A stretch of DNA of 64,000 nt, from assembly GCF_001297705.1 (NCBI RefSeq), contig NZ_LIRF01000008.1, positions 248,001 through 312,000 of the forward strand, read 5' to 3'. The stretch comes from Chryseobacterium sp. ERMR1:04 (GTDB lineage: Bacteria; Bacteroidota; Bacteroidia; Flavobacteriales; Weeksellaceae). The notes beneath the pieces are model-generated. The model searched no databases, had not been told where the DNA came from, and saw only the letters and a list, made by a program, of their open reading frames with translations. This document shows, piece after piece, positions 17,359 through 26,138 of the stretch; within the stretch, counting starts at the first letter, position 1; each line of letters opens with the position of its first letter. Made by a program: the position numbers and the translations under genes.

Positions 17359-17814
17359 TTATGATTTATTATTCATTTTCTCAGCGATTCTCTTTTTCTT
17401 ATTCCGTTCATAAATGACTTCTACGATCTTACCCCCGATCCACGAAAAAGGAAAGAATGTAAGGAAAATAGATATTTTATAGAACGTAGGATGATAAGGA
17501 AAAATAATAACATCCAGCATGGCTATAAACAACATGATGAACCCAATAAGAATAGCATAAGCTACTTTAGCATATTTTACGATGATTGCTGTTGCCACCC
17601 CTCCTATCGTAGTTCCCAAACCGGAAATAAACAATAAGAAGCCGAAGAACGCTTCATCATTTTTCATGCTTTCAAGAAACCTCTGCCAGTGCTCAAAAGG
17701 AGCGAAAGCTTCAAAAGTAACCCATTGCGGAAAAACCCTTATACCAAGGGTAATGATAAGCCCGGCAATTGCGAGCCCCACTAAAACCGCTAATGTATTT
17801 CTTATAAAACTCAT
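17359..17814 (-). CDS. Four-helix membrane protein of unknown function
   Basis: This encodes 151 aa with four predicted membrane helices (about 5-27, 57-78, 83-110, 112-135) and a Lys/Arg-rich cytoplasmic tail. I do not recognise the family. Its ATG overlaps the ridA stop (TAATG), so it is translated with ridA, but no functional link follows from that. Confidence 0.7.
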   Translation of the reverse strand: MSFIRNTLAVLVGLAIAGLIITLGIRVFPQWVTFEAFAPFEHWQRFLESMKNDEAFFGFLLFISGLGTTIGGVATAIIVKYAKVAYAILIGFIMLFIAMLDVIIFPYHPTFYKISIFLTFFPFSWIGGKIVEVIYERNKKKRIAEKMNNKS

Positions 17815-18194
17815 TAATCCTGATGTGCGATCATCGAAATTTCAATATCAACATTTTTAGGCAAGCAAGAAACCTGTACTGTTTCACGAGCCGGAAAGCT
17901 TTCTGCATCCAAGTAAGACGCATAAATATCATTCATTACAGCAAAATCATCCATACTTTTAAGGAAAATACTCGCTTTTACAACATTTTTAAATGTCATT
18001 CCAGCTTCAGTAAGAATTGCCTCAAGATTTTTCATTACCTGGTGCGTTTCTTTTTCAATTCCTTCTACCAATTTACCAGTTGCAGGATCTACAGGGATCT
18101 GACCAGAAATGTATAATACTCCGTTGGCAAGATTTGCCTGAGAATAAGGTCCGATAGCTGCAGGTGCATTCACTGTGTTGATTACTTTTTTCAT
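17814..18194 (-). CDS. ridA: RidA family enamine/imine deaminase
   Basis: This encodes 126 aa, the normal length. It shows the family start (APAAIGPYSQA), GVLYISGQIPVDPATG and the active-site Arg103 in FPARETVQV with E118. RidA hydrolyses reactive 2-aminoacrylate-type enamines released by PLP enzymes and protects other enzymes. It has its own promoter just downstream of the lptD stop and is followed by an overlapping membrane-protein gene. Confidence 0.92.
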   Translation of the reverse strand: MKKVINTVNAPAAIGPYSQANLANGVLYISGQIPVDPATGKLVEGIEKETHQVMKNLEAILTEAGMTFKNVVKASIFLKSMDDFAVMNDIYASYLDAESFPARETVQVSCLPKNVDIEISMIAHQD

Positions 18195-18301
18195 ATGTAG
18201 TTACTATTTATTTTTTCTAAAATCATATGCAATCACTACCTCCTATACTGTTTTGTTTGAAGTATATTCAACAGTGATTTTATTAGAATTTATTTTGGTT
18301 G

Positions 18302-18330
18302 CAAATATAAAATTTATATTCAAATATCAA
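18302..18330 (-). promoter_or_regulatory. -33/-7 promoter of ridA
   Basis: On the minus strand: TTG, 18 nt, TATATTTG. Both elements match the Bacteroidetes consensus; the start codon is about 107 nt downstream. The promoter begins only 9 nt after the lptD stop. Confidence 0.6.
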
Positions 18331-18338
18331 TATGATAT

Positions 18339-20930
18339 TTAGAAAGGTGGATTTGGCTGTGTGAAACTTCTGTCTTTATACTTCAACGCATCACTTAAAA
18401 TATTAGCTTTTATCCCAATAAAGAAGTCGTATACCTTATACTGCCCAAAAGGAACCCAGTTAAAATTAATGGTAAAACTTCGTTGATCTCTTGAGAAACC
18501 AATTCTTGTATACGCCAATTCTTTCGTCACCATATCATAGTGAGTACTTCCGTTGATATTCCAGAAAGGTGTCAGTTTAACACTACCATCAAGTCCAACA
18601 GAGGCCATTCTTGTAGGAATTCTATTCCCTGAAGTTTTTGAATAGGCGTAGTTGGCATTCACATTCAACGTCCAAGCCTGATCGAAACGAGCGTAATTAT
18701 CATCATCAAAATAATAATTTTCATTTCTTATCTCTCCTTTAGATTTATATTTTTTAGCATAGTCTGTTTTCTGTCCAAAAATCTCACTGCTTAAAGGATA
18801 AGACAACTGCACGTTGAACCCCTGTACACTAAAGTGACCAAAATCTTCTGTTCTGATTCCTCCTGTATCCTGTCCTGGAAGGTAGATGATTTTATATGGA
18901 TCTAATGACAAACTCGTATTTACATTCAGTTTATTATTAAAGAAAGAAGACTGACCATTGATCGTTAAAATAGACCAAGGGTGATCTTTTGCTGCAAAGT
19001 TATAGCTTCCTGAAAGGTTTAAAGATTCAAATATTTTTATTTTTTTTACTCCGGTAGAATCACTTTTAGACTTCACTTTCATCTCAATATTGTTTCCAAT
19101 ATTAAATCCTAGCGCTCCCACCATCCCACTTGAAGGGCTTCCTACAATTCCGCCTTCAAAAATTGAATAAGGAGTTAAAGCGCCTGTAGCATTGTAATAG
19201 TTCTTGTAATATCCATAACCTGAACCTCCAAAATCCGGTGAGTATGTAAACCCAATACTTGGCGTCATCATGTGTCGGATCGCTTCAATAGTAGACCCTT
19301 TTTTAAACTTCATCATTCCGTAAAGCGTCGTTTGAATACTTGCCGTTGAAGAGAAGGTAGAATATCCTGCGATCCCTTTATCTGTTGCCGTAATTTCTTT
19401 ATCAGCTACAGGATCATAAAATTTCTTAATTGTTTTTGTCGTTAATGCATTATCTACATTCGCCCCTAAACTGAAAGTGAAATATTTGGCAATGGTGGTA
19501 TTGGTTCCTAAAGCAATATTGTTTTTAAGCCCGGTTTGTAACTTATCCCACATTTCCTTTTTGAAAAGCTCGCCTTCGTCAGTTTGCACATAATTTGTTA
19601 AATTAAGCCCTGTATTTACGGTAATATTTTCCAATAATCCGCTTCTTACACCCGTTTTTGATTTAAATAAATAAAACTGGTTAATGGCAACGTTCATCTG
19701 AGGCAAACGCAAATCTGACTTCCCGGTAGCAAAGTTCTGAGAATAAGAAGTGGTTGCTGTAATGGTAGCCGGTAACTTTAAGAACCTTTTTGTAAGCGTT
19801 ACTGTGGAGTTCTGCTGCGTGTTTAATACATTTTGATTTAAAATATAATTGTTATTCAGCGTATTGTTATAAAACTTAGTACTCACAACATCCACAGAAG
19901 CAGAGAAATTAAGAAAAGGATTCGCTTTTGTATCTTGGGTATGTCTCCAGGCAATTCTATAGGTACTGTTTTTATTATAATCATCCAGTCCTTTTATCCC
20001 TCTCACCTGTGTTCCAATATCTGCAGAGAAACTTCCGGAATAACGATATTTCTTCATATAGTTCATTTCCGGTCTTAAATTCCAGCTTCCCTTGGTGTAA
20101 ATATCAGCAAGTACCTTAAGATCAAAATGCTCCCCTATGGGTTGATAATATCCTATTCCATTCAAGAAGAAACCTACATCCTGCCTTTCCCCAAAACTCG
20201 GGATCAAAATACCCGCTGATCTTTTAGAAGAAAATGGTAAAATAGCAAATGGCATAATTAAAGGCGTTGGAACCCTTTCAATAAATAACTGAATAGGCCC
20301 TGTAATAATCTGAGATTTTTCTTTGGTCTTTATTAATTTAATATTATAAGCCCGCATGTGATAATCCGCCGCTGTATCTTTTTTCTTGATAAAATACTCA
20401 TCCGTAGTATAAATGGCATTGGTCATTGCAAAGACAGAGTCGCTATACTTCTTCGTCTTTTTGGCAATAATTACCCCTTCACTTTCCTCAGTTCGGGCAT
20501 TATAGGCGATAGCTTGTTTTGTTTTGGTATTATAATGAAACTCATTCGTTTCATATTTTTTCCCTGCCTGGGTTGTAATAACAGGTTCTATAATTTTTCC
20601 TAAAGAATCTAGCTTACCTCTCGCATAGACAAGATTTTGCTTCTCATCTATAGAGATATAATCTGCATCAATTTGCATATCCTGATACTTCACCTGAGCT
20701 TTTTTGTTCAGGTAAATCATCTTTTTAGGGAAGTCTCTACGGATATTATCAGCTTTAGTCTGAAGAATATCATCTAAAGACTCTTTTTTTACAACAATGG
20801 TATCCTTTTTGGAAATAGTATCATTAACCGCATTTTTAGGCAATTTCTCAGACGTTTCCTGTGCTAAAAAACTGTTAAAAATTAGGATAATTGAAATTTG
20901 TAATATATTTTTGAGGACGGTTTTGGCCAA
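18339..20930 (-). CDS. lptD: LPS-assembly protein LptD (OstA-like outer-membrane barrel)
   Basis: This encodes 863 aa. A signal peptide (to about residue 23) is followed by an OstA/LptA-like beta-jellyroll region (about 70-230: IDADYISIDEKQNLVYARG, then repeated Y/T/K-rich strands) and a long C-terminal barrel domain with many Tyr/Phe-alternating strands. LptD, with LptE, inserts lipopolysaccharide into the outer leaflet. Bacteroidetes LptD lacks easy sequence identity to E. coli, so this rests on order and length. The usual interdomain Cys pairs of E. coli LptD are not seen. It is divergent from the amidase gene across 53 bp. Confidence 0.82.
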   Translation of the reverse strand: MAKTVLKNILQISIILIFNSFLAQETSEKLPKNAVNDTISKKDTIVVKKESLDDILQTKADNIRRDFPKKMIYLNKKAQVKYQDMQIDADYISIDEKQNLVYARGKLDSLGKIIEPVITTQAGKKYETNEFHYNTKTKQAIAYNARTEESEGVIIAKKTKKYSDSVFAMTNAIYTTDEYFIKKKDTAADYHMRAYNIKLIKTKEKSQIITGPIQLFIERVPTPLIMPFAILPFSSKRSAGILIPSFGERQDVGFFLNGIGYYQPIGEHFDLKVLADIYTKGSWNLRPEMNYMKKYRYSGSFSADIGTQVRGIKGLDDYNKNSTYRIAWRHTQDTKANPFLNFSASVDVVSTKFYNNTLNNNYILNQNVLNTQQNSTVTLTKRFLKLPATITATTSYSQNFATGKSDLRLPQMNVAINQFYLFKSKTGVRSGLLENITVNTGLNLTNYVQTDEGELFKKEMWDKLQTGLKNNIALGTNTTIAKYFTFSLGANVDNALTTKTIKKFYDPVADKEITATDKGIAGYSTFSSTASIQTTLYGMMKFKKGSTIEAIRHMMTPSIGFTYSPDFGGSGYGYYKNYYNATGALTPYSIFEGGIVGSPSSGMVGALGFNIGNNIEMKVKSKSDSTGVKKIKIFESLNLSGSYNFAAKDHPWSILTINGQSSFFNNKLNVNTSLSLDPYKIIYLPGQDTGGIRTEDFGHFSVQGFNVQLSYPLSSEIFGQKTDYAKKYKSKGEIRNENYYFDDDNYARFDQAWTLNVNANYAYSKTSGNRIPTRMASVGLDGSVKLTPFWNINGSTHYDMVTKELAYTRIGFSRDQRSFTINFNWVPFGQYKVYDFFIGIKANILSDALKYKDRSFTQPNPPF

Positions 20931-20953
20931 TTTTATTATATATAATTAAGGCT

Positions 20954-20961
20954 CAAAATTA
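20954..20961 (-). promoter_or_regulatory. -7 promoter box of lptD
   Basis: On the minus strand this reads TAATTTTG, a full match, 23 nt before the lptD start, in the short divergent gap shared with the amidase gene. Confidence 0.5.
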
Positions 20962-20983
20962 GTATAATTTTTAAAACTGTAAG

Positions 20984-22276
20984 ATGTACAAACAAAATTT
21001 TAAAATAATTTTATCATTTCTCCTCATCTTTTTGAGTAATTTTATGTTTTCTCAAAAGAAATTCACCATCGTTTTAGATGCCGGACATGGAGGAAGTGAT
21101 TCAGGAGCCAAAAGGAGTTACTCCGATATTGGTTTGCTCGCAGAAAAGGATGTAACCCTTGCTATTGTGCTAAAAGTTGGAAGAATGCTTGAGAAAAATA
21201 AAGATTTCAAAGTAATTTACACTCGTAAATATGATGAATATCCTTCTCTTTCCGACAGAACGAATTTAGCAAACAGAAGCAAAGCAGATCTTTTTGTATC
21301 TGTTCACTGTAATTCAGCAGCAAGATCTACAGCATACGGAACTGAAACTTATGTTCAGGGACCAGACCAGAATGATACCAACCTTGAGGTGGCTAAAAGA
21401 GAAAATGATGTAATTTTCTTAGACGAAAAAGATAAGCAGACCTTTGGTTCTTATGACGCAAGTTCACCGGAATCTTTAATTGCACTAAAACTTCAGCAAA
21501 GTAAATATTTGGAATCCAGTCTACTTTTAGGTGGATTGGTGGAAGGAAATTTTGTAGATAAAGACAAAAGATTCTCAAGAGGTGTTTTCCAAAAAAACCT
21601 ACACGTTCTTCGTATGAATGCAATGCCTTCTGTTCTTATTGAAACAGGATTTATCAATCATGCGGAAGAAAGTCATTATTTGGCATCTGAAAAGGGCCAG
21701 GATGAGATTTCTGAAAGTATCTATAACGCTATCATAGAATACAAAAAAGCAGTCGACAGAAAATCCGGAGGTGCCTATGCTACTACTACCAAAAAAATAG
21801 AGCCTGAAAAACCAGCTGAAGTAGCATTAAAGAATGATTTCAGAATATTATTAATGAGTGCTCCAACTAAATACAATGATGGAGACCCTGCATTAAAAGG
21901 CTTAAACTACATTCTTCCTATTAAAGAAAACGGACAGTACAAATACTATTACGGAGTCACCAATATGTCTTCTGTAAAAGATATTAATATTAAAACAGCG
22001 AAAGACGCAGGATTTAGAAATGCTTTTGCCGTAGGATTCATGCCAAATCAAAAATTAAGCATGGGATATTACACCATTGAAGTCTATGTGGGAGAAAAAT
22101 TAAATGGCAATTCTTTTATCCTACAAACGCTAAAAGATCTCGAAAGGAACAAAGATAGTGGTGTTTTCTACTACACTTATGGAAAAATTTACACCCTAGA
22201 AGACGCTGTAAATTTACAGAAAGAGCTTGAAAGCAAAGGAATTAAGAATACTGTCATTCAAAAAGTATATAAATAA
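20984..22276 (+). CDS. N-acetylmuramoyl-L-alanine amidase (Amidase_3)
   Basis: This encodes 430 aa. A signal peptide (to about 24) is followed directly by the zinc amidase domain: VLDAGHGGSDSGA (first His ligand), EKDVTLAI (Glu ligand), DLFVSVHCNSA (second His) and VLIETGFINHAEE (catalytic Glu). It cleaves the amide between MurNAc and the stem peptide during cell separation. The C-terminal 150 residues (about 285-430) form an extra domain I cannot name. An insertion between about 130 and 190 (DEKDKQTFGSYDAS) is where regulatory helices sit in AmiB/AmiC. Confidence 0.88.
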   Translation: MYKQNFKIILSFLLIFLSNFMFSQKKFTIVLDAGHGGSDSGAKRSYSDIGLLAEKDVTLAIVLKVGRMLEKNKDFKVIYTRKYDEYPSLSDRTNLANRSKADLFVSVHCNSAARSTAYGTETYVQGPDQNDTNLEVAKRENDVIFLDEKDKQTFGSYDASSPESLIALKLQQSKYLESSLLLGGLVEGNFVDKDKRFSRGVFQKNLHVLRMNAMPSVLIETGFINHAEESHYLASEKGQDEISESIYNAIIEYKKAVDRKSGGAYATTTKKIEPEKPAEVALKNDFRILLMSAPTKYNDGDPALKGLNYILPIKENGQYKYYYGVTNMSSVKDINIKTAKDAGFRNAFAVGFMPNQKLSMGYYTIEVYVGEKLNGNSFILQTLKDLERNKDSGVFYYTYGKIYTLEDAVNLQKELESKGIKNTVIQKVYK

Positions 22277-22334
22277 TTTAAAAAATAATTTTGAAGTTCA
22301 AAAGTTAATTCCTACTTTTGCAACCTCAAAATTT

Positions 22335-22406
22335 GGTCTATTCGTCTAGTGGTCAGGACTCAAGGTTTTCATCCTTGCAACAGGGGTTCGATTCCCCTAT
22401 AGACTA
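22335..22406 (+). tRNA. tRNA-Glu (UUC), divergent copy
   Basis: This 72-nt cloverleaf has acceptor GGTCTAT/ATAGACT, anticodon stem CAAGG/CCTTG with loop TTTTCAT (anticodon TTC at 22368-22370), and T-arm CAGGGG-TTCGATT-CCCCT. The CCA end is not encoded. It differs from the two identical tRNA-Glu genes about 1 kb downstream in the acceptor and anticodon stems. Confidence 0.92.
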
Positions 22407-22468
22407 CATAAATAAAGTATTCTGACTAGCAATTTTATCTAGCTATAGGAATTTAAAAAAAGATTATT

Positions 22469-22476
22469 TAATTTTG
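22469..22476 (+). promoter_or_regulatory. -7 promoter box upstream of the 106-aa gene
   Basis: TAATTTTG is a full match. Transcription would start near 22482, leaving an unusually long leader of about 150 nt before the ATG at 22631. Confidence 0.5.
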
Positions 22477-22481
22477 CATTC

Positions 22482-22625
22482 GCATTTATTCTTAGGCAAA
22501 AGAAAATAGTGAAACATTATACCCTTAATGATCTCTGTTTTCGACTAAGAAAAAGCAAATGATGAATACTAATTTATATTAAGTCTTTGGGATGTATTTC
22601 CCGCACAGGCTTAGCAAATAATTTT
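22482..22625 (+). other. Possible structured leader or small RNA
   Basis: Between the -7 box and the 106-aa gene lie two possible hairpins: TTCTTAG (22489-22495) with CTAAGAA (22545-22551), and AAGTCT/AGGCTT (22581-22586, 22607-22612) enclosing GGGA/TCCC. I cannot match it to a known riboswitch. There is no T-run, so a leader is more likely than a free small RNA. Confidence 0.3.
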
Positions 22626-22630
22626 ATGTC

Positions 22631-22951
22631 ATGCAGGATTTAAAGATACAAGAAGCGAAGTTGCTCTTTAATAAAATCCATTCTAACCCTAAAAATTATG
22701 ATTTAAAGATCAATGAAGAGGGGATTATAGGCAACGATGATAAAATAAGTTTCAGACTTTACAAGAGTGGAGAAAGAGGAGCATTAGAAGTTACAATTGA
22801 CGGACTAACCTTTACCAACACAACCGGAGAATGGAACAACGCAATGATAATGTTGGAAAATATTATCAAAAGAATAGATAAAGAACAAGAAAATTTTAAA
22901 ATAGAACAAGCAATAGATAAGCTTAAACAGTACCTTTCAGAAGAAAATTAA
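22631..22951 (+). CDS. Hypothetical protein
   Basis: This encodes 106 aa, cytoplasmic, with an alpha/beta pattern: helix, strands about 22-60, then a charged coiled-coil-like C-terminus (about 70-106). It has no signal peptide or recognised motif. It sits between a tRNA-Glu gene and rpsT with its own -7 box and long leader. Composition and codon use look like the neighbours, so it is probably a real gene. Confidence 0.6.
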   Translation: MQDLKIQEAKLLFNKIHSNPKNYDLKINEEGIIGNDDKISFRLYKSGERGALEVTIDGLTFTNTTGEWNNAMIMLENIIKRIDKEQENFKIEQAIDKLKQYLSEEN

Positions 22952-22978
22952 AATTTTTCAAAAATAATCAAGAAATTA

Positions 22979-23010
22979 TTTGGCTGGTATTAAAAAAGTC
23001 TTTATTTTTG
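22979..23010 (+). promoter_or_regulatory. -33/-7 promoter of rpsT
   Basis: TTTG (22979-22982), 20 nt, TATTTTTG (23003-23010): the best consensus promoter in the window. Transcription would start about 23015, giving a leader of about 12 nt to ATG 23029. Confidence 0.75.
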
Positions 23011-23028
23011 CACTCACATTTAAACGAT

Positions 23029-23283
23029 ATGGCAAATCATAAATCAGCATTAAAGAGAATCAGACAAAACGAAGTTAGAAAAGTTCGTAACAGATACTAT
23101 CACAAGACTGCTAGAACAGCTTTGAAGATACTAAGAAATGAAGAAGACAAAGCTGCTGCTACTGAGCAATTGCCAAAAGTTATCTCTTTGTTGGATAAAT
23201 TAGCTAAGAAAAATATTATCCACAAAAACAAAGCGGCTAACTTAAAAAGCAAATTAACTAAGCACGTTAACAAACTAGCTTAA
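23029..23283 (+). CDS. rpsT: 30S ribosomal protein S20
   Basis: This encodes 84 aa from ATG 23029, giving the classic start MANHKSALKRIRQNEVR. An in-frame start at 23008 would lie in the -7 box and is rejected. It is Lys/Arg/Ala-rich and helical, as expected for a primary 16S rRNA-binding protein of the small subunit. Two tRNA-Glu genes follow 11 nt later and may be processed from the same transcript, which ends at the terminator at 23537-23570. Confidence 0.96.
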   Translation: MANHKSALKRIRQNEVRKVRNRYYHKTARTALKILRNEEDKAAATEQLPKVISLLDKLAKKNIIHKNKAANLKSKLTKHVNKLA

Positions 23284-23294
23284 TAAGTATAGTT

Positions 23295-23366
23295 GGCCCG
23301 TTCGTCTATCGGTTAGGACCTCAGATTTTCATTCTGGTAAGAGGGGTTCGACTCCCCTACGGGCTA
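23295..23366 (+). tRNA. tRNA-Glu (UUC), copy 2
   Basis: 72 nt, acceptor GGCCCGT/ACGGGCT, anticodon loop TTTTCAT (TTC), CCA not encoded. Identical in sequence to the gene at 23464. It begins 11 nt after rpsT. Confidence 0.95.
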
Positions 23367-23463
23367 CAAGACTTAATTACTACTAACCGGGTAATTAAAA
23401 TAAGAGTTGAAACTTATAAAAACAAAAAATACTAACCCTGTAATTTATTACAGTTTGGTAGAT

Positions 23464-23535
23464 GGCCCGTTCGTCTATCGGTTAGGACCTCAGATTTTCA
23501 TTCTGGTAAGAGGGGTTCGACTCCCCTACGGGCTA
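23464..23535 (+). tRNA. tRNA-Glu (UUC), copy 3
   Basis: Identical to the copy at 23295; separated from it by 97 AT-rich nt. A terminator hairpin begins 2 nt after its end. Confidence 0.95.
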
Positions 23536-23536
23536 C

Positions 23537-23570
23537 AAAAGAGACTTTATTTTTAAAGTCTCTTTTTTTG
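23537..23570 (+). terminator. Terminator of the rpsT-tRNA-Glu unit
   Basis: AAAGAGACTTTA and TAAAGTCTCTTT pair around a short T loop and are followed by a T-run. Confidence 0.85.
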
Positions 23571-23678
23571 TGCCTAACTTTCTCTCTTATTTTTTACCCT
23601 TACCAACTCCCTCTCCCACACGTTTACGATATTATATTATTATCTCATTTCCTTACCCTGTATTCATTAAAATAAGTC

Positions 23679-23695
23679 TACAGGATAGTACAGGA
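23679..23695 (+). promoter_or_regulatory. Candidate rhamnose-regulator operator upstream of rhaT
   Basis: TACAGGA-TAG-TACAGGA: a direct repeat with 10-bp period, ending exactly 22 nt before the rhaT -7 box. The same arrangement occurs at 29974 before rhaEW. A further inverted CCTGTA lies at 23657-23662. The likely ligand is the GntR-type protein encoded at 28860. Confidence 0.6.
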
Positions 23696-23717
23696 CGCCA
23701 CCTTACTCAGCTTCTCC

Positions 23718-23725
23718 TAATTTAG
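23718..23725 (+). promoter_or_regulatory. -7 promoter box of rhaT
   Basis: TAATTTAG has one mismatch to TAnnTTTG; it lies 54 nt before the ATG and 22 nt after the operator, mirroring rhaEW. No -33 TTG is present; the operator occupies that position. Confidence 0.45.
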
Positions 23726-23779
23726 GAAAAGTAAAAATGATGAAGACAAAGTATAATTTATATAAACATCGTTAAGGGT

Positions 23780-24829
23780 ATGCAAGCATTATTAGGAATT
23801 ATTTATCATGTGATTGGCGGAATTGCTGCAGGAAGTTTTTATATGCCTTATAAAAAAGTGAAGGGATGGAAATGGGAAACCTACTGGATGGTTGGCGGAC
23901 TTTTCTCTTGGATCATTGTTCCGTTTATAGCAGCATGGTTTTCTTATCCAGAATTTATGCATGTAATTTTCACGCATACAGAGGTACTTCCCTACACTTT
24001 CCTATTTGGGTTTTTATGGGGAATTGGAGGACTAACCTATGGACTAGGAATTCGCTATCTGGGAATGTCATTGGGTAATTCTTTTATTTTAGGAATCACC
24101 TTATCATTTGGATCTTTATTACCGGCAATCTTTTACGATTTTTATCCGAAAGAAGGAAAAGATACCTTTTCAGGATTGCTTTCATCCACAGGCGGACAGA
24201 TTATTCTTTTAGGAATATTCATTTGTCTCATTGGGATAACGTTATCAGGAAGAGCAGGAATGTTGAAAGAAAAAGGTAAGAAAGAAGTTTCTTCCAACTC
24301 AGGTAAAGAATTTAATTTGAAAACAGGATTAATCTTAGGATTGATATCCGGTGTTTTAAGTGCCTGTTTTAATTATGGGATAGATGCCGGAAAACCTTTA
24401 GCCGAAGAAATGGTAAAAGCAGGCGTAAATCCATTAATGCAAAATAATATTATTTTTGTCGTCATCCTTTGGGGAGGCTTCACCACCAATTTTTTATCGT
24501 GTATTTATATTGCTTTAAAAGAAAAAAGTTATTCAGATTATACAGAACCCACCAAACCTCTCTTTAAAAATTATATATTTAGTGCCATCGCAGGAACGAT
24601 GTGGTTTTTACAGTTTTTCTTTTACGGAATGGGAGAAAGTAAAATGGGAAATGGTGCCAGCAGCTGGATATTACATATGTGTTCCTATATTTTAGTCGCT
24701 AACATTTGGGGATATATATTGAAAGAATGGGAAGGTGTACAACCAAAAGCCCGTAATACAATGATTGGCAGCATCGCAACTTTACTTGTTGCCATAGCGA
24801 TCGTAGGATACGGAACCTCTTTAAAATAA
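23780..24829 (+). CDS. rhaT: L-rhamnose/proton symporter RhaT
   Basis: This encodes 349 aa with about ten membrane helices. The start (GIIYHVIGGIAAGSFYMPYKKVK, then WKWETYWMVGGLFSWIIVPF) closely follows E. coli RhaT. It imports L-rhamnose with a proton across the inner membrane. It is the first gene of rhaT-rhaA-rhaB, with 13 nt to rhaA, and is preceded by the shared operator. No outer-membrane SusCD pair for rhamnose lies nearby. Confidence 0.93.
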   Translation: MQALLGIIYHVIGGIAAGSFYMPYKKVKGWKWETYWMVGGLFSWIIVPFIAAWFSYPEFMHVIFTHTEVLPYTFLFGFLWGIGGLTYGLGIRYLGMSLGNSFILGITLSFGSLLPAIFYDFYPKEGKDTFSGLLSSTGGQIILLGIFICLIGITLSGRAGMLKEKGKKEVSSNSGKEFNLKTGLILGLISGVLSACFNYGIDAGKPLAEEMVKAGVNPLMQNNIIFVVILWGGFTTNFLSCIYIALKEKSYSDYTEPTKPLFKNYIFSAIAGTMWFLQFFFYGMGESKMGNGASSWILHMCSYILVANIWGYILKEWEGVQPKARNTMIGSIATLLVAIAIVGYGTSLK

Positions 24830-24842
24830 AAATAAAATATAA

Positions 24843-26132
24843 ATGATGAATACAGAAAGTATAAAAGAAGCATACGCCTTAGCAAAAAAGAATTATGCCG
24901 AGCTAGGAATCGATACAGACTACGCTATAGAACAAATGAAGGACCTACACATAAGTTTACATTGTTGGCAGGGAGATGATGTGGCAGGTTTTGAAAGTCC
25001 GGATGCTGAACTTACAGGTGGTGGAATTCAGGTAACCGGAAATTATCCGGGAAAAGCAACCACGATTGAGGAACTTCGCCAGGATATCGAAGAAGTTTTA
25101 CGTCTTCTTCCCGGAAAACACCGTTTTAATCTGCACGCTATTTATGGAGATTTCAATAATGAAAAAGTAGATCGTAACGAAATTGAGATCAAACATTTCC
25201 AAAGTTGGATAGATTGGGCAAAAAAAAATGAAATCGGATTGGATTTTAATCCTACCTGCTTTTCCCATCCTAATGCAAATACAGGGTTCACACTTTCCAG
25301 TAAAGATGAAAATATAAGACAGTTTTGGGTAGAGCATGTAAAATGCTGCCGTAAAATCGCTGCAGAAATGGGAAAACAATTAGGAACCCCCGTCATCAAC
25401 AACATCTGGATTCCTGATGGATCAAAAGATACTCCCATCGACAGAAATACGCACAGAGCCTTATTAAAAAAATCATTAGATGAAATTTTTGCAGAAGAAT
25501 ATCCAAAAGAATATTTAAAAGATGCTGTAGAAAGTAAGCTTTTCGGAATCGGTGCAGAATCAATGACGGTAGGTTCCAACGAATTTTATTTGGCCTATGC
25601 GGTAAAAAATAATAAAATGATCTGTTTAGATAACGGTCATTTTCATCCGACAGAGCAAACCGGTGATAAAATATCTTCTGTCCTTCAGTTTTTAGATGAA
25701 ATATTATTGCACGTCACAAGACCTGTCCGTTGGGACAGTGACCACGTGGTTACTTTTAATGATGAAATACAACTCATTGCTCAAGAAATTGTTCGTGCGA
25801 ATGCAATGAAAAAAGTAAATGTAGGGTTAGATTATTTTGATGCAAGCATCAACAGAATTGGAGCTTACGTAACGGGAATCCGAGCGGTGCAGATTGCTTT
25901 TCTCTTCGCTTTCCTGGAGCCTGTGGAAAAACTTAAAGAGTTTGAAGAACATGGCAAGAATTTCCAACGCCTTGCTTGGTTAGAATTATTAAAAACAAAA
26001 CCATTTGGAGCGGTTTACGATTATTACTGCCTGATTAATAATGTTGCTGTGGGTGAAAACTATATCAATGAAATAGAGAATTATGAAACCATTGTTCTCA
26101 GCAACAGAGCTTCTTCTGAAATTTTGATGTAA
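24843..26132 (+). CDS. rhaA: L-rhamnose isomerase
   Basis: This encodes 429 aa and aligns by eye along its length with E. coli RhaA: LHISLHCWQGDDVAGFE, GGGIQVTGNYPGKA, NPTCFSHP, GTPVINNIWIPDG, LFGIGAESMTVGSNEF, ICLDNGHFHPTE and RPVRWDSDHVV, which contain the metal-binding His, Glu and Asp residues. It converts L-rhamnose to L-rhamnulose. Two ATGs in tandem (24843, 24846) make the start uncertain by one residue. rhaB follows 6 nt later. Confidence 0.95.
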   Translation: MMNTESIKEAYALAKKNYAELGIDTDYAIEQMKDLHISLHCWQGDDVAGFESPDAELTGGGIQVTGNYPGKATTIEELRQDIEEVLRLLPGKHRFNLHAIYGDFNNEKVDRNEIEIKHFQSWIDWAKKNEIGLDFNPTCFSHPNANTGFTLSSKDENIRQFWVEHVKCCRKIAAEMGKQLGTPVINNIWIPDGSKDTPIDRNTHRALLKKSLDEIFAEEYPKEYLKDAVESKLFGIGAESMTVGSNEFYLAYAVKNNKMICLDNGHFHPTEQTGDKISSVLQFLDEILLHVTRPVRWDSDHVVTFNDEIQLIAQEIVRANAMKKVNVGLDYFDASINRIGAYVTGIRAVQIAFLFAFLEPVEKLKEFEEHGKNFQRLAWLELLKTKPFGAVYDYYCLINNVAVGENYINEIENYETIVLSNRASSEILM

Positions 26133-26138
26133 ATAATT

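Noticed and set aside
23295..23535. Integration (att) site at the duplicated tRNA-Glu genes
   Set aside because: The copies are full functional tRNAs 97 nt apart with no integrase or foreign DNA between them.
25142..25579. Minus-strand frame of 145 codons
   Set aside because: Antisense to rhaA, whose whole length aligns with E. coli RhaA.
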